The position numbers and the translations under genes were made by a program. A DNA stretch of 64,000 nt from the NCBI GenBank assembly GCA_028285035.1, contig JANQQF010000078.1, positions 62,001-126,000 of the forward strand. The letters are read 5' to 3'. Below the pieces are notes generated by a model, which was given only the letters and a program-made list of their open reading frames with translations, was not told the DNA's origin and did not search any database. Source of the DNA: Phycisphaerae bacterium (lineage in GTDB: Bacteria; Chloroflexota; Anaerolineae; 4572-78; J111). Shown here piece after piece: positions 1-9,185 of this stretch. Every line of letters starts with the position of its first letter. The first letter of the stretch is position 1.

Positions 1-34
1 AATAAAAACGCGCAAGGAATACTCCTTACGCGTT
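1..34 (-). terminator. Rho-independent terminator of the secreted repeat protein gene
   Basis: An inverted repeat (AACGCG at 7-12 with CGCGTT at 29-34, plus inner AAGGA/TCCTT) is followed on the reverse strand by a T-rich run (complement of positions 1-8). It lies 32 bases beyond the stop of the reverse-strand gene at 66-1886. Confidence 0.7.
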
Positions 35-65
35 CATCTTATAGGAATGTCTAGACTAAATAGAT

Positions 66-1886
66 TTATCGACGTTGGATAAATAAATCGTAATCAATTG
101 CTTGGGTCGAGTCGTTCTTGACACGAATGAAGTAAATGGTATTTGAGACGAGATGCCCATCCCAAACCCACGTGTGAGTATCGGTATCTTCATCATAAGC
201 CAAATCACTACCAGCCCCAAGCGGCCGAATTAAATCAGTGTCGCCACGTTGCCAGATATGTTGTTCCTGATACGGGTAGATTTCAACATTAACGTAGTTG
301 GTCACATTACCGTGTCCTGGCGTATGATCTAGCTCAATCAGGTAAGAGTCAAACTCAAAGGTATCATCATTAAAACTGCGATGCTCATATTGGAACCAAA
401 CATCCTCACCCGCTTCAAGTTGTCCAATCTGGTGGCCTTTTCCAATCGGTAACGGTGAGCCAATATCTTTTCCAGTCGGTGAGGTCTCAACGCGGCGGGC
501 TGTTACTTTTTGGCTTTCTGGAATGGGCCCCAACTCAATGTTGTAAATGTCGCCTGTCACCAGATGATAGTCAATCCATTTGTTCGTATTATTGCTAATC
601 TTCACAAAATACTTGCCACCATCAACCACTGTACCGTGCCACAAACGCTCACCCGTGATGTAGTCCCCATCACGTGACACCCATTGTCCAGCCCCAAAGT
701 GGACCATATCCTTAGGTGTACCCCGCTCCCAAATGTGGTACTGATCGGCAGTAAACATTTCAAAGGTCACATTACGGGCCAGGTTTGGTTCACCTGGAGT
801 AAAGAACATCGTAAGACTGTACTCTTCAATCGTTTTCTGATCAACTGTTCCCGCTGTAAATGTATACCATTGCTCCGTCTTGGGCGACATTCGTCCAGTG
901 TTCATCCCCTGCAGCAAGCGTAATGGCTGATTAGGATAAATACTCTCACCTTTGGAGGCATCAGGCGCAGCGACTGGCTCAGCCACCGTTTCAGCAACTT
1001 CTTCACCACCGCCTTCGTTCACCACTGTGGTCACCTGACCAGCATTTGGATCGATAGGGACCAAGCTAGGCGAGGAAGTGCCAGAAGGTAGCCAGCCCAG
1101 GGTCGCTGCTGACATCAACCAGGCAGCGGCTTCGCTTGGTGGTAGACCGTCAATCGCTTGAGCGGCTAACAACCAACTCGTAGAAAAAGGCGACTCATCA
1201 GGCTGAGCGGGGAGCTCTACTTCAAGAGATCGTTCTACAATGACAGGTTCCGGCGCAGATGGAGCCTGAAACTCGTCAACTTCAGGCACAATGATCGTGT
1301 CTTTAGTTGTTGTTGGTCCATTCACTGAAGCGGCGGGAATGACGGGCTGATCAACACTAACCGGTGTGGTTCCCGTAAGAAATTCATCAATTTCGATACT
1401 CTTCTGCCCCAAAGCCGTCAAACGAAATTGCACTGGACTGGGTGACAGATTAAAAATTCGCACATAGTAAACTTCATTTGAACTGATCGGACCAGCCCAC
1501 AATCGCTCACCCGTATTAACGTCAAAATCGGCACTAGCAGGCGTCCCTAATCCCAAACTGTTGACCGGACCACTAGTATTGGCTAGCCATTGTTCAACTT
1601 GGGGAAAATCAAACACCTGGAAATTGACTCGACTGGCAATCGCTCGACCTTCAGCCTCGAAATTCAAGCTCAAAATAATTGAATTGTAGCTCGGATCACC
1701 AAGATCCAGCCGACTGTAGGCATACCAATACTCTTGACCAGGGCTTAATTCACCGGTATTCAAGCCGCTGACCAACAGGTCGGCTGTATAGGGGCTGGTT
1801 CCCACACCTTGCCCCGCCCACGCCGGAATGGCAGTAATTATCAAAAGCACCACTACCAAAGTCGTGGTTTGTAATACTGTTTTCAT
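66..1886 (-). CDS. Secreted protein with three repeats of a ~130-residue module
   Basis: Protein of 606 residues with a clear Sec signal peptide (charged start, hydrophobic stretch to about residue 22, AWA-GQ cleavage site). I do not recognise a named family. A module recurs three times, at roughly residues 35-165, 320-450 and 475-605. Each copy begins with a 'LxxGMNTGRMSP..EQWY' type segment, carries a central 'FE(M/I)(F/Y).....HIW.RG' segment, and ends in 'GERLWxG...Y(F/Y)V(K/R)I.N....DY.L'. Each copy looks like an all-beta jelly-roll, similar in spirit to pre-peptidase C-terminal domains. Copies 1 and 2 are joined by a Pro/Ser/Glu-rich, probably disordered linker. No catalytic motif is evident. 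An extracellular binding or envelope role is inference. A GGAAGGA ribosome site precedes the ATG at 1886. Confidence 0.75.
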   Translation of the reverse strand: MKTVLQTTTLVVVLLIITAIPAWAGQGVGTSPYTADLLVSGLNTGELSPGQEYWYAYSRLDLGDPSYNSIILSLNFEAEGRAIASRVNFQVFDFPQVEQWLANTSGPVNSLGLGTPASADFDVNTGERLWAGPISSNEVYYVRIFNLSPSPVQFRLTALGQKSIEIDEFLTGTTPVSVDQPVIPAASVNGPTTTKDTIIVPEVDEFQAPSAPEPVIVERSLEVELPAQPDESPFSTSWLLAAQAIDGLPPSEAAAWLMSAATLGWLPSGTSSPSLVPIDPNAGQVTTVVNEGGGEEVAETVAEPVAAPDASKGESIYPNQPLRLLQGMNTGRMSPKTEQWYTFTAGTVDQKTIEEYSLTMFFTPGEPNLARNVTFEMFTADQYHIWERGTPKDMVHFGAGQWVSRDGDYITGERLWHGTVVDGGKYFVKISNNTNKWIDYHLVTGDIYNIELGPIPESQKVTARRVETSPTGKDIGSPLPIGKGHQIGQLEAGEDVWFQYEHRSFNDDTFEFDSYLIELDHTPGHGNVTNYVNVEIYPYQEQHIWQRGDTDLIRPLGAGSDLAYDEDTDTHTWVWDGHLVSNTIYFIRVKNDSTQAIDYDLFIQRR

Positions 1887-2031
1887 AATAAAAATATCCT
1901 TCCTTACTAAACAAAACGCTCAATCGATTTTGACTTAATCACTCAATCATCAATCGATCAATCTTCCCTCACAAAATCGGGGTAAGATAACATAAATCTT
2001 CACACTGAGCAATTCTTCAGGGTGATCGCCT

Positions 2032-2523
2032 CTAAATTTCAACAAGCCGCGCAGATCGAGCTTCTGTATCATAAATCGCAAACGTTCGTTTCCCTAGGCG
2101 TCCCATCACCTCACCCGGATTAACCAAAAGTGTCTCCTCTATTTGCTCAATATGAGCGATGTGATCGTGACCATAACAAACCAGGTCATAGGCTCCACTT
2201 TCAGCCAAGCGCCGTCCCAACCCAGGGTAGTGATTCACACCTATTTTTTGTCCAGCCACCTCAATCTCTGCGAACTCACCGTGTAAAGTGACATTATCAC
2301 ATCCCTGAGCAATGGTCGTAAGCAACCATTTGTCACCATCATTATTTCCCCAAACAACATGAATTGGCCCAGTAAAGCCATCAGCAAGTTGCTTCAAAGA
2401 AAATGGCGCACAAAAATCCCCACAAAAAATCAAGACGCTCGCTTCGGTCTCAGCAACTTTAGTTAAAGCATCGGCTAAGGCCCAAATGTTATCGTGAATA
2501 TCAGACATAATTGCAATTTTCAT
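2032..2523 (-). CDS. YfcE/MJ0936-type metallophosphoesterase
   Basis: A 163-residue single-domain calcineurin-like phosphoesterase of the small YfcE/MJ0936 type, whose members hydrolyse phosphodiesters using two metals. The metal-binding motifs are visible in order: SDIHDN at the N-terminus, CGDF, WGNNDG (the GN box), GVNHYPG, and CYGHDHI (GHxH box), followed by NPGEV. Length matches the family. It is divergent from the second phosphoesterase gene at 2658, with about 130 bases between the starts. An AGGAGA site lies upstream of the ATG. The substrate cannot be told from sequence. Confidence 0.88.
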   Translation of the reverse strand: MKIAIMSDIHDNIWALADALTKVAETEASVLIFCGDFCAPFSLKQLADGFTGPIHVVWGNNDGDKWLLTTIAQGCDNVTLHGEFAEIEVAGQKIGVNHYPGLGRRLAESGAYDLVCYGHDHIAHIEQIEETLLVNPGEVMGRLGKRTFAIYDTEARSARLVEI

Positions 2524-2601
2524 AAGTCATTGTCTCCTGAAATTTTACAGTAGGCCAGTCTATGTCATTCCATGTTAAGTGGCAAAAGTTTCACTGTATG
2601 G

Positions 2602-2607
2602 TATAAT
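2602..2607 (+). promoter_or_regulatory. Extended -10 promoter element
   Basis: TATAAT preceded by TGG forms an extended -10 box, 51 bases before the GTG start at 2658. No good -35 is seen 16-18 bases upstream, which is usual for extended -10 promoters. It probably drives the phosphoesterase-nurA genes. Confidence 0.5.
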
Positions 2608-2657
2608 GTTAAAAATCTCAGGCCAGCCAGCGCAAATCCAATAATTGGGAGAATATT

Positions 2658-4019
2658 GTGGGGCGAAAGGTAAAATTTGTCCTTTCGGATTTACATATTG
2701 GTGTCAACGCGACCCAAAACAATCCTAGTCACATTAAAGCCTTCACACCTGACAACCTATTTGCTGATTTTTTAAAGAAAATCGCTGAAGAAAGTGAAAC
2801 CAAGGGGTATGACGTTGAATTGATCATCAACGGCGATTTTTTGGAATTTCTTCGTGTACCTGCTGTCGATGACTTCGATCCATCTCAGAATTATCCTGAT
2901 GAGTATTATTTAGATACGTCGGATGAAGCCTCAATTAAACGGCTCAAATTAATTCACAGCCACCATCCTACTGTCTTTCAGGCCCTCTCCGATTTCATGT
3001 GTCCAGAACAACCACAACGAAGAATCACCCTGATCAAGGGAGATCGAGATGTTCATTTTTATTGGCCTCGGGTAAAAGGGCAACTCCGTGCTTTACTCCA
3101 GGCCTCAGGCGCACGCTCTTCATTATTATTGTTTGCCGAAGAATTTGTTAGCCGTGAGAAAATTTACATCGAACACGGTCATCAGCACGCTGAAACCTTC
3201 AATAAATATCTCGACTTTCATGATCCTCGTCAGACGAGCGTACCCGGTCAATTAGATTATCCTCCAGCCTCTCGATTGTTGATCGATCTAGATCGAGATA
3301 ACACGATTGCCTCTGCTGTTTTACAGCACGTCCAACCGATTACAGCGCTTGTATGGCCTGCGGTAAAATGGAATCAACGGCTGGCGGCAAAGCTTTTGAC
3401 AAAACTTGCACCGCCTGTACCAATCTCAGTTGCCCTTGAGACATCACTGGAATTTATTGAATTTCAGGATGAAACAGTGTGTTATGAAGCGTTACTACAG
3501 TGTCAAACTGATGTTGAATATCGTCATAACTTTTATCAACAAATTGAACGATATCTGTCGCAATTTCATCCCACCCCAAAACCGACCAATGGTCTAGATG
3601 AAATTACCGATCATCCCCTCGAAATGATCCGCAAAGAGCAAGCAAGGCAGCATCAATGGTTGCGGCAAGCGGCGCAACGGATAGCTTATCAAGAGGGAGC
3701 TCAAATTATTCTGTTTGGGCACGCCCACCGCCCGGCCCAGGAAACCCTCGAGAATGACGCAATCTACGTCAATACCGGCAGTTGGGCCGAAGATTTCTCA
3801 ACAGCCTCACTTGAAACCTGGCAGGCATTGTTGACGGGGACTGTTCCGGCTGATACACTATCTGTTAGTTTACCTTATGCCAGAATTGATTACTACGAAG
3901 ACAAGGATACCCCATCTGTTCAACTGCTTGACTTTGCTCGCAAAGAACCACCAAAATCCTATGCAAAAGCAGACTTATCAGAACGGGTTATCAATTGGAT
4001 CAATCGTTTACGCTCATAA
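2658..4019 (+). CDS. Large metallophosphoesterase with altered GNHD box
   Basis: A 453-residue calcineurin-like phosphoesterase, much larger than the 2032-2523 protein. Visible motifs are LSDLHIG near the N-terminus, INGDFLEF, KGDRDVHFYW where the family normally has GN-H-(D/E), EHGHQHAE and FGHAHRP. The Asn and His of the usual box are Asp and Arg here, so metal binding or acid catalysis may differ. About residues 190-320 form an insertion without recognisable motif. It starts at GTG with a GGGAG ribosome site six bases upstream. It is followed after 47 bases by nurA, so a role in DNA end processing (as Mre11 has beside HerA-NurA in archaea) is possible but unproven. UDP-diacylglucosamine hydrolase-like activity is an alternative. 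Confidence 0.75.
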   Translation: MGRKVKFVLSDLHIGVNATQNNPSHIKAFTPDNLFADFLKKIAEESETKGYDVELIINGDFLEFLRVPAVDDFDPSQNYPDEYYLDTSDEASIKRLKLIHSHHPTVFQALSDFMCPEQPQRRITLIKGDRDVHFYWPRVKGQLRALLQASGARSSLLLFAEEFVSREKIYIEHGHQHAETFNKYLDFHDPRQTSVPGQLDYPPASRLLIDLDRDNTIASAVLQHVQPITALVWPAVKWNQRLAAKLLTKLAPPVPISVALETSLEFIEFQDETVCYEALLQCQTDVEYRHNFYQQIERYLSQFHPTPKPTNGLDEITDHPLEMIRKEQARQHQWLRQAAQRIAYQEGAQIILFGHAHRPAQETLENDAIYVNTGSWAEDFSTASLETWQALLTGTVPADTLSVSLPYARIDYYEDKDTPSVQLLDFARKEPPKSYAKADLSERVINWINRLRS

Positions 4020-4066
4020 TCACAATTTATAGGTAAACAATTTTTCCAGAGGTCTGACACTTAACA

Positions 4067-5269
4067 ATGACACTTGAGCTACATAAAGTTGCCAATCAAG
4101 TCAAAGATATGGGCCAAGGGATGGTTGAGCAAACGGCCAGACGCCGCGAAATGCTCGACGAGGCCCAAGCAATCTTGCAACAGGTATCAACTGAGTTTAA
4201 TGACCTGCATGATCGTATTGATCGCGCTGAAAAAATACAGCAACGCCAACGGTTTGACTGGGTTGGCGCGGCCCCCACTCTAGAAGCATTAGCCGAAGCC
4301 TATCCCCTACCTGAGTGTCCAGAACAAATTACCGTTATAGCCAGTGACGGCTCCCAAATCTTGCCTGATCCTCATGAGATCACTCTATATTATCTTATCA
4401 ATGTTGGCGCCATTATTTACCGTCACGGCTCTAACCAAAAGCCCGAAATTTATCATCCTGACCCGATCTTATGCTATGATCCAGAGGATATCTTAGATGA
4501 GCAAGGCCGTTTGATCTCAGCCAGCGAGGTTAATGTCAAACGAGACTTGGCCGAGATGAAGGCCTTGACTGACCTGGTTCGCCAGGATCCGATGGATACC
4601 CCTGTCATCGCCCTACTTGACGGGCAGATTACATTACGCGTTATTGATCTTCCTTTCTATCAGCAAGAAAGCCATCAAAATGAATATTTGGAGATGTTAA
4701 ATCAATTGCGGGATAGTGGAGCCTTAACCGGCGGGTACATTGACCGTCCTCGCAGTACGTTTGTGTTGTCCTTGCTCCATTTGGCATCATTAGCGGCTGA
4801 AGACATTACAGAAGATAGCCTCCGCGTCAATCGATTCCGCCACCTGACCGACATCGAATTGTTCGATTTTCTCAAGCCCGGCGAACGTAGTGCAATCTTT
4901 GCCACTAGAGCGAAGGGCATCGATAAATACACCTATCTCGGGCACGGCATTCACTTCTTTTACCTCAATGTTAGCAACGATAGTGAGTCAAAGTTAGCGC
5001 GTGTCGAAATTCCAGCTTGGCTCGCTAGTCATACTCAAGCTGTAGATATTCTCCACGCGGCTATCGTGCGTCAGGCACGCCTGACCGGGGGCTACCCCTA
5101 TGTTTTAGCTCGAGCGGATGAGTTGGCGATCATTACGCCAGAAGAGCGGGAGGCCGTGATCAATCTTTTGGCCGTTGAAATGCGACGACAGGGTTTGACA
5201 CCCAACCTCTCTTTGAAGCAAAATAGCAAAAATGCCTTTCGGGCTAAGAAAGAAAGTTTTCGTCTATGA
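4067..5269 (+). CDS. nurA: NurA-domain 5'-3' nuclease
   Basis: A 400-residue protein with a NurA domain. NurA is a manganese-dependent nuclease that forms a complex with the hexameric HerA translocase and resects DNA ends. Residues 1-70 look coiled-coil. The first catalytic acidic motif is ASDGSQ (about residue 99), the second lies in ALLDGQITLR (about 188), and a late DELAIIT segment fits the family's C-terminal acidic position. The stop overlaps the start of the next gene (ATGA), so the two are translationally coupled. HerA itself lies 2.1 kb downstream on the same strand, which supports the assignment. Confidence 0.85.
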   Translation: MTLELHKVANQVKDMGQGMVEQTARRREMLDEAQAILQQVSTEFNDLHDRIDRAEKIQQRQRFDWVGAAPTLEALAEAYPLPECPEQITVIASDGSQILPDPHEITLYYLINVGAIIYRHGSNQKPEIYHPDPILCYDPEDILDEQGRLISASEVNVKRDLAEMKALTDLVRQDPMDTPVIALLDGQITLRVIDLPFYQQESHQNEYLEMLNQLRDSGALTGGYIDRPRSTFVLSLLHLASLAAEDITEDSLRVNRFRHLTDIELFDFLKPGERSAIFATRAKGIDKYTYLGHGIHFFYLNVSNDSESKLARVEIPAWLASHTQAVDILHAAIVRQARLTGGYPYVLARADELAIITPEEREAVINLLAVEMRRQGLTPNLSLKQNSKNAFRAKKESFRL

Positions 5270-5865
5270 CCACGTCTATTCCAGTAGGTTGGGTTTTACG
5301 ATCCAGCACCATCGGCTTTGCCGTAGGATGCCGAGTCCAGCAGCCTACCATGCCAAATTTCGGGGATTTAGTAAAAGTTCCATTATCCACTCTTGCAGAT
5401 GATATCTTCGTCTTTGGCTTAATTTATGATATTCAGGTGCCTGATGACCCTTCTGTCCGTCAGTTGATTTTAGCCGGAGAGATGGAGTCGGTTATGATTA
5501 TGGATCAGCGTGATAACCGTTTGGTCCCAATTGAGGTGAGTGTTTTAGTGGTTGGCTTCCAACAAGGTGAACAAATTATTCAAGGCTTGCCCCCACAGCC
5601 ACCCGTTAGTATGGACCAACTCTTTCTTTGCGATGAGGAAAATATTCGTCGGTTCACTGACAAACTCGACTACATTCGTCTCACCCTAAATTCGGCTCAA
5701 ATCCCAGCCGAAGAGTTACTGGTCGCAAACTTACGTCAGGCCACTGCTGCACGCCCACCTGAAGAGCAACGGGGATTTGTTCTCAAAGCTGGTCGTGAAC
5801 TGGCTCGGCTGCTGAGTTCAGATCTTGTCAAATTAGATAGTATCTTGCGTCGGATTAAACCATAA
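5266..5865 (+). CDS. HAS-barrel-like protein coupled to nurA
   Basis: A 199-residue protein starting inside the nurA stop codon (ATGA overlap). The N-terminal ~100 residues are beta-rich ('GWVLRSSTIGFAVGCR', 'FGDLVKVPL', 'IFVFGLIYDI') and resemble the HAS barrel found at the N-terminus of HerA and the F-ATPase alpha/beta subunits. The C-terminal ~80 residues are helical and basic. No catalytic motif is visible. Coupling to nurA and the nearby herA suggests it is an accessory or adaptor of the HerA-NurA machine. The fold call is by eye and moderate in certainty. Confidence 0.6.
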   Translation: MTTSIPVGWVLRSSTIGFAVGCRVQQPTMPNFGDLVKVPLSTLADDIFVFGLIYDIQVPDDPSVRQLILAGEMESVMIMDQRDNRLVPIEVSVLVVGFQQGEQIIQGLPPQPPVSMDQLFLCDEENIRRFTDKLDYIRLTLNSAQIPAEELLVANLRQATAARPPEEQRGFVLKAGRELARLLSSDLVKLDSILRRIKP

Positions 5866-5870
5866 AAGAT

Positions 5871-6452
5871 ATGCAATTCACCAACGAACAAATTATAAAC
5901 CGAATAGAAAACAGTCAAGGGCCGCTCTGGTTGAGCAATGCAGATTTGAGTGGGGCCAGTTTACCTGGGGTCAAAATCCCAAAAGCTCGCTTAATTCAAG
6001 CCAATTTAAGTGGGGCTGATTTAAGTGGGGCTGATTTAAGTGGAGCTGAATTGACCTACGCCAACTTGAGCGGGGCCAATCTGAGTGGGGCCAATTTAGA
6101 AGGGGCTAGTCTAGCTGGGGCTAATGTATCTGGGGCCAATTTAAGTGAAACGAATTTAACTGAGGCAGATTTAAGTCGAGCGACATTAGCCCAAGCGACC
6201 TTATCCAAGGCCCAAATGAATAATGTTAATTTAAGTGAAAGCAATCTACAAAGCGCAAATCTTCAAGGAGTTCAGCTAAAAGACGGCAACCTCACAGAGG
6301 TTAACTTACAACAAGCTGACCTGACCGATGCTGATTTGAGCAACTGCATTCTACGTGAAGCCAATCTATTAAATGCAATCACGGAGGGCACCGATTTCAC
6401 CGATGCTGATTTTGAGTTTGCAATTTTGCCTGATGGAACTGTTGACAACTAA
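5871..6452 (+). CDS. Pentapeptide-repeat protein
   Basis: A 193-residue protein, of which residues ~20-185 are tandem pentapeptide repeats of A(D/N)LSG type (for example ADLSGADLSGAELTYANLSG), expected to fold as a right-handed quadrilateral beta-helix. Some relatives mimic DNA and bind gyrase; most have unknown function. It starts six bases after the preceding stop, so it is probably co-transcribed with nurA. Its end overlaps by four bases the end of the reverse-strand mscS gene (convergent). Confidence 0.85.
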   Translation: MQFTNEQIINRIENSQGPLWLSNADLSGASLPGVKIPKARLIQANLSGADLSGADLSGAELTYANLSGANLSGANLEGASLAGANVSGANLSETNLTEADLSRATLAQATLSKAQMNNVNLSESNLQSANLQGVQLKDGNLTEVNLQQADLTDADLSNCILREANLLNAITEGTDFTDADFEFAILPDGTVDN

Positions 6453-7282
6453 TTAGAACGCCAAGGATAAGGATAAACCATTTGAATAGGAAACGGAATT
6501 GAGATCCCTTCTCGATCAAAGGCAACCTTAATCCCCTTGACGACCGCATCTTGCGTGCCAAAATATCCCGCTTCACTGGTATCAATCCAAAAATAAACGG
6601 TCGCATTGATCGAGCTATCGGCAAATTCGTTAAATACAACGAAAGGTTCAGGGTCGTCCTTAATTCCTGGCAAAGAATCGACGACCTCCAGCATAATAGC
6701 GTCAGCGAGGTCCAAATCTGTATCGTAACTAACGCCAACCGTAAGACTTACCCGACGCTTATTAATTCTAGAGTAGTTGGTGATGGGATTACTATAAACT
6801 GAGGCATTGGGAATAATTACCAACAAGCCATCCCAAGTCCGAATTGTTGTTGAGCGAATTTCAATATCTTCAACAACGCCCCCTTGATCGGCGACAACAA
6901 CAGCATCACCAATATTGAAGGGCTGTTGCATCAGGAGCAAAATACCAGCCACAAAATTTTCGGCGATGTCCTTGAGGGCAAAGCCAACTGTAAAACCGAT
7001 AATGCCTAGGCCAGCCACAAAACTGGTCACATCAAAATTAACCTGTGCCAAAGCCCAGACTGTCCCAAAGATTATGATGCTCCAGTTACTCAACCGGGCA
7101 AAAAGGAGAGACAATTCTGGATCAACATTACGCTTGATCAGTGTTTTACGAACGCTGACAAACACCAGACGTCCCACATACAAGGCTACAACAAAAATGA
7201 TTACGGCGGCGATGATGTTGGGGATAAAAATGATGATATCTGTAACAATTTGGTTGAGTGAAGCGCCAAGGAACTCTTCCAT
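6449..7282 (-). CDS. mscS: Small-conductance mechanosensitive channel (MscS family)
   Basis: About 277 residues from the chosen start. MscS forms a heptameric inner-membrane channel that opens on membrane tension. Three hydrophobic helices are seen: 'IVTDIIIFIPNIIAAVIIFVVAL', 'WSIIIFGTVWALAQV', and a Gly/Ala-rich pore helix 'FVAGLGIIGFTVGFALKDIAENFVAGILLL'. A beta domain with 'GDAVVV..QGGVVEDIEIRSTTIRTWDG....IPN..V' follows. I chose the ATG at 7282 because GAGAGGAT lies ahead of it. The frame is open to a TTG at 7372, but that extension has no ribosome site. This leaves 110 bases to divergent herA for promoters. Confidence 0.88.
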   Translation of the reverse strand: MEEFLGASLNQIVTDIIIFIPNIIAAVIIFVVALYVGRLVFVSVRKTLIKRNVDPELSLLFARLSNWSIIIFGTVWALAQVNFDVTSFVAGLGIIGFTVGFALKDIAENFVAGILLLMQQPFNIGDAVVVADQGGVVEDIEIRSTTIRTWDGLLVIIPNASVYSNPITNYSRINKRRVSLTVGVSYDTDLDLADAIMLEVVDSLPGIKDDPEPFVVFNEFADSSINATVYFWIDTSEAGYFGTQDAVVKGIKVAFDREGISIPFPIQMVYPYPWRSN

Positions 7283-7392
7283 ATCGAATAATCCTCTCAA
7301 ATCAAGTTGATGGAACGGCAGTTGATTAGCAATGGCCTGCATTATAAAAAAGATGATAAAAGAAATCAACAATCACAACAAAGGCATAACTT

Positions 7393-9066
7393 ATGGCAGA
7401 TGATGTTTTAGACGAGTTAGACGAATACTTCCCTCGGGTTGATCCGATTACCCATAAATTGGGGATGGTGATGAGTGGGTCTTTGAGCAAGGGACTCGAA
7501 GTGAAACTCGATCCTTCTGCTCCCATCGAGGATATGGCTGTCGGGCGATACATCATTGTCCGTGGGGCTCAACTTAAATTTTTCGGTATGATTACCGACG
7601 TCATCCTGGACAACATCAACCCACAAATTGAAAAAACGCCACCTGATGTCAGTGATTTTTTCCTACGCGAAGTCTATTCGGGGAGCAGCGTATTTGGTCG
7701 GGTTCACATTTCCCCAATGCTTGTCCTCGATCAAAATACCGATGAACCGCGTCCAGTCAAAACCATTCCCAGCCACTTTTCAGAGGTCTACGCAGCTACC
7801 GAAGAGGATGTCAACCGCGTGTTTGGCGACGAGGATGAACGCCACTTCTATGTAGGCGAACCTTTGGATATGGAGAATGTTCACGTTAACCTCGATTTGT
7901 ATCGAATGGTTGAGCGTAGTGTCGGTGTTTTTGGAAAAAGCGGTACAGGAAAAAGCTTCTTAACACGACTTCTTCTGGCTGGGGTCATCCAACGCAAAGC
8001 AGCCGTCAGTATTATTTTTGATATGCACAATGATTATGGCTGGGAAATCCAAAGCGAAAATCGAACAGCTGTGAAGGGACTAAAACAACTTTTCCCCCAG
8101 CAGGTTGCTATTTTTACCTTGGATGAAGAGTCCAGCCGCCGCCGCCGTGTGCGTCCTGACTTTACCGTCGTGCTGGATTGGTCTGACATTCAACCCGAAG
8201 ATTTGGAGATGCTCCGCACAACATTAGACCTCAGCGACCAAATGATTGGGGCGGCTTACAGCCTACGTCGTGCCTGGGGACGTGGCTGGATCAAACGGTT
8301 GCTTGATGCCGAAAAATTTGATATCGACGAACTGGTGGAAAATAGTACAATCAATCGGGCCAGTCTTGATGCTCTCAGTCGCCGTTTGGACCGCCTAACT
8401 CGCTTCGATTTCCTTCGTGACAGTTGGAAGGGCGACTCAGCCCAACGGATGATTGAGTATATTGAAAAAGGAATTAGTGTCGTTCTTGAGTTTGGCCGCT
8501 ATGGCAATGCCTTGGAAGCGTATATTTTGGTGGCAAATTATCTAACCCGTCGCATCCACCAAATGTACGTTGAGCGTGTCGAGCGAGCCTTGGGTGAAAC
8601 GGCGCAGTTGCCGCCCCAATTGATGATTGTCATCGAAGAGGCCCACAAATTCCTTGATCCACAAGTGGCCCGACAAACCATCTTTGGCACGATTGCCCGT
8701 GAGTTACGGAAATATAACGTCACAATTTTAATCGTAGACCAACGTCCCTCTGGTATAGATGAAGAGGTGATGAGCCAGATCGGAACGCGTGTCACGGCCT
8801 TACTCGACAACGAGAAAGACATCAGCGCTGTTTTCACTGGGGTCTCTGGCGCGGGCGCGCTGCGAGAAGTATTGGCTCGACTGGACACCAAACAACAAGC
8901 TTTGATTATGGGACACGCTGTACCAATGCCCGTGGTCATCCAAACCCGAACCTACGATAGCAAGTTTTATGCGTCAGTCGGGTATCAAGATGAGGCTGAA
9001 CAACGTACAAATCGGGCTGATCGGGTTAATTTAATGCGGGGTGAGCCTGAAGAAGGGATTGATTGA
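7393..9066 (+). CDS. herA: HerA-type DNA translocase ATPase
   Basis: A 557-residue HerA/DUF87 ATPase, a hexameric DNA pump that works with NurA in DNA end resection. The N-terminus (~1-135) is a HAS-barrel region. Walker A is FGKSGTGKSFL (about residue 182), Walker B is VIEEAHKFLDP (about 416), followed by 'GTIARELRKYNVTILIVDQRPSGID' with sensor and arginine-finger features typical of FtsK-HerA proteins. Length fits the family. It lies on the same strand as nurA but is separated from it by the pentapeptide gene and the reverse-strand mscS gene. Confidence 0.92.
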   Translation: MADDVLDELDEYFPRVDPITHKLGMVMSGSLSKGLEVKLDPSAPIEDMAVGRYIIVRGAQLKFFGMITDVILDNINPQIEKTPPDVSDFFLREVYSGSSVFGRVHISPMLVLDQNTDEPRPVKTIPSHFSEVYAATEEDVNRVFGDEDERHFYVGEPLDMENVHVNLDLYRMVERSVGVFGKSGTGKSFLTRLLLAGVIQRKAAVSIIFDMHNDYGWEIQSENRTAVKGLKQLFPQQVAIFTLDEESSRRRRVRPDFTVVLDWSDIQPEDLEMLRTTLDLSDQMIGAAYSLRRAWGRGWIKRLLDAEKFDIDELVENSTINRASLDALSRRLDRLTRFDFLRDSWKGDSAQRMIEYIEKGISVVLEFGRYGNALEAYILVANYLTRRIHQMYVERVERALGETAQLPPQLMIVIEEAHKFLDPQVARQTIFGTIARELRKYNVTILIVDQRPSGIDEEVMSQIGTRVTALLDNEKDISAVFTGVSGAGALREVLARLDTKQQALIMGHAVPMPVVIQTRTYDSKFYASVGYQDEAEQRTNRADRVNLMRGEPEEGID

Positions 9067-9101
9067 GCCAATTAATTGCAACCTCCCAACTTCCCTGCCT
9101 C

Positions 9102-9130
9102 TTGCCACTCCGTTTTATGTAGGCTATAAT
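9102..9130 (+). promoter_or_regulatory. Sigma70-type promoter for lepB and the BMC operon
   Basis: TTGCCA (9102-9107) and a perfect TATAAT (9125-9130) are separated by 17 bases, about 56 bases upstream of the TTG start of the signal peptidase gene. No other good promoter is seen before 14.8 kb, so it may serve the whole run of genes to the aldolase at 14836. Confidence 0.7.
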
Positions 9131-9185
9131 TCTTAAATAAACTTGAACACAATTTAGTTTGGGCCTAATGATGTAGGAGTATAAT

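Noticed and set aside
5940..6440. Periodic 15-base repeats (GGGGCTGATTTAAGT type)
   Set aside because: They are in frame and encode pentapeptide repeats; not a non-coding repeat array.
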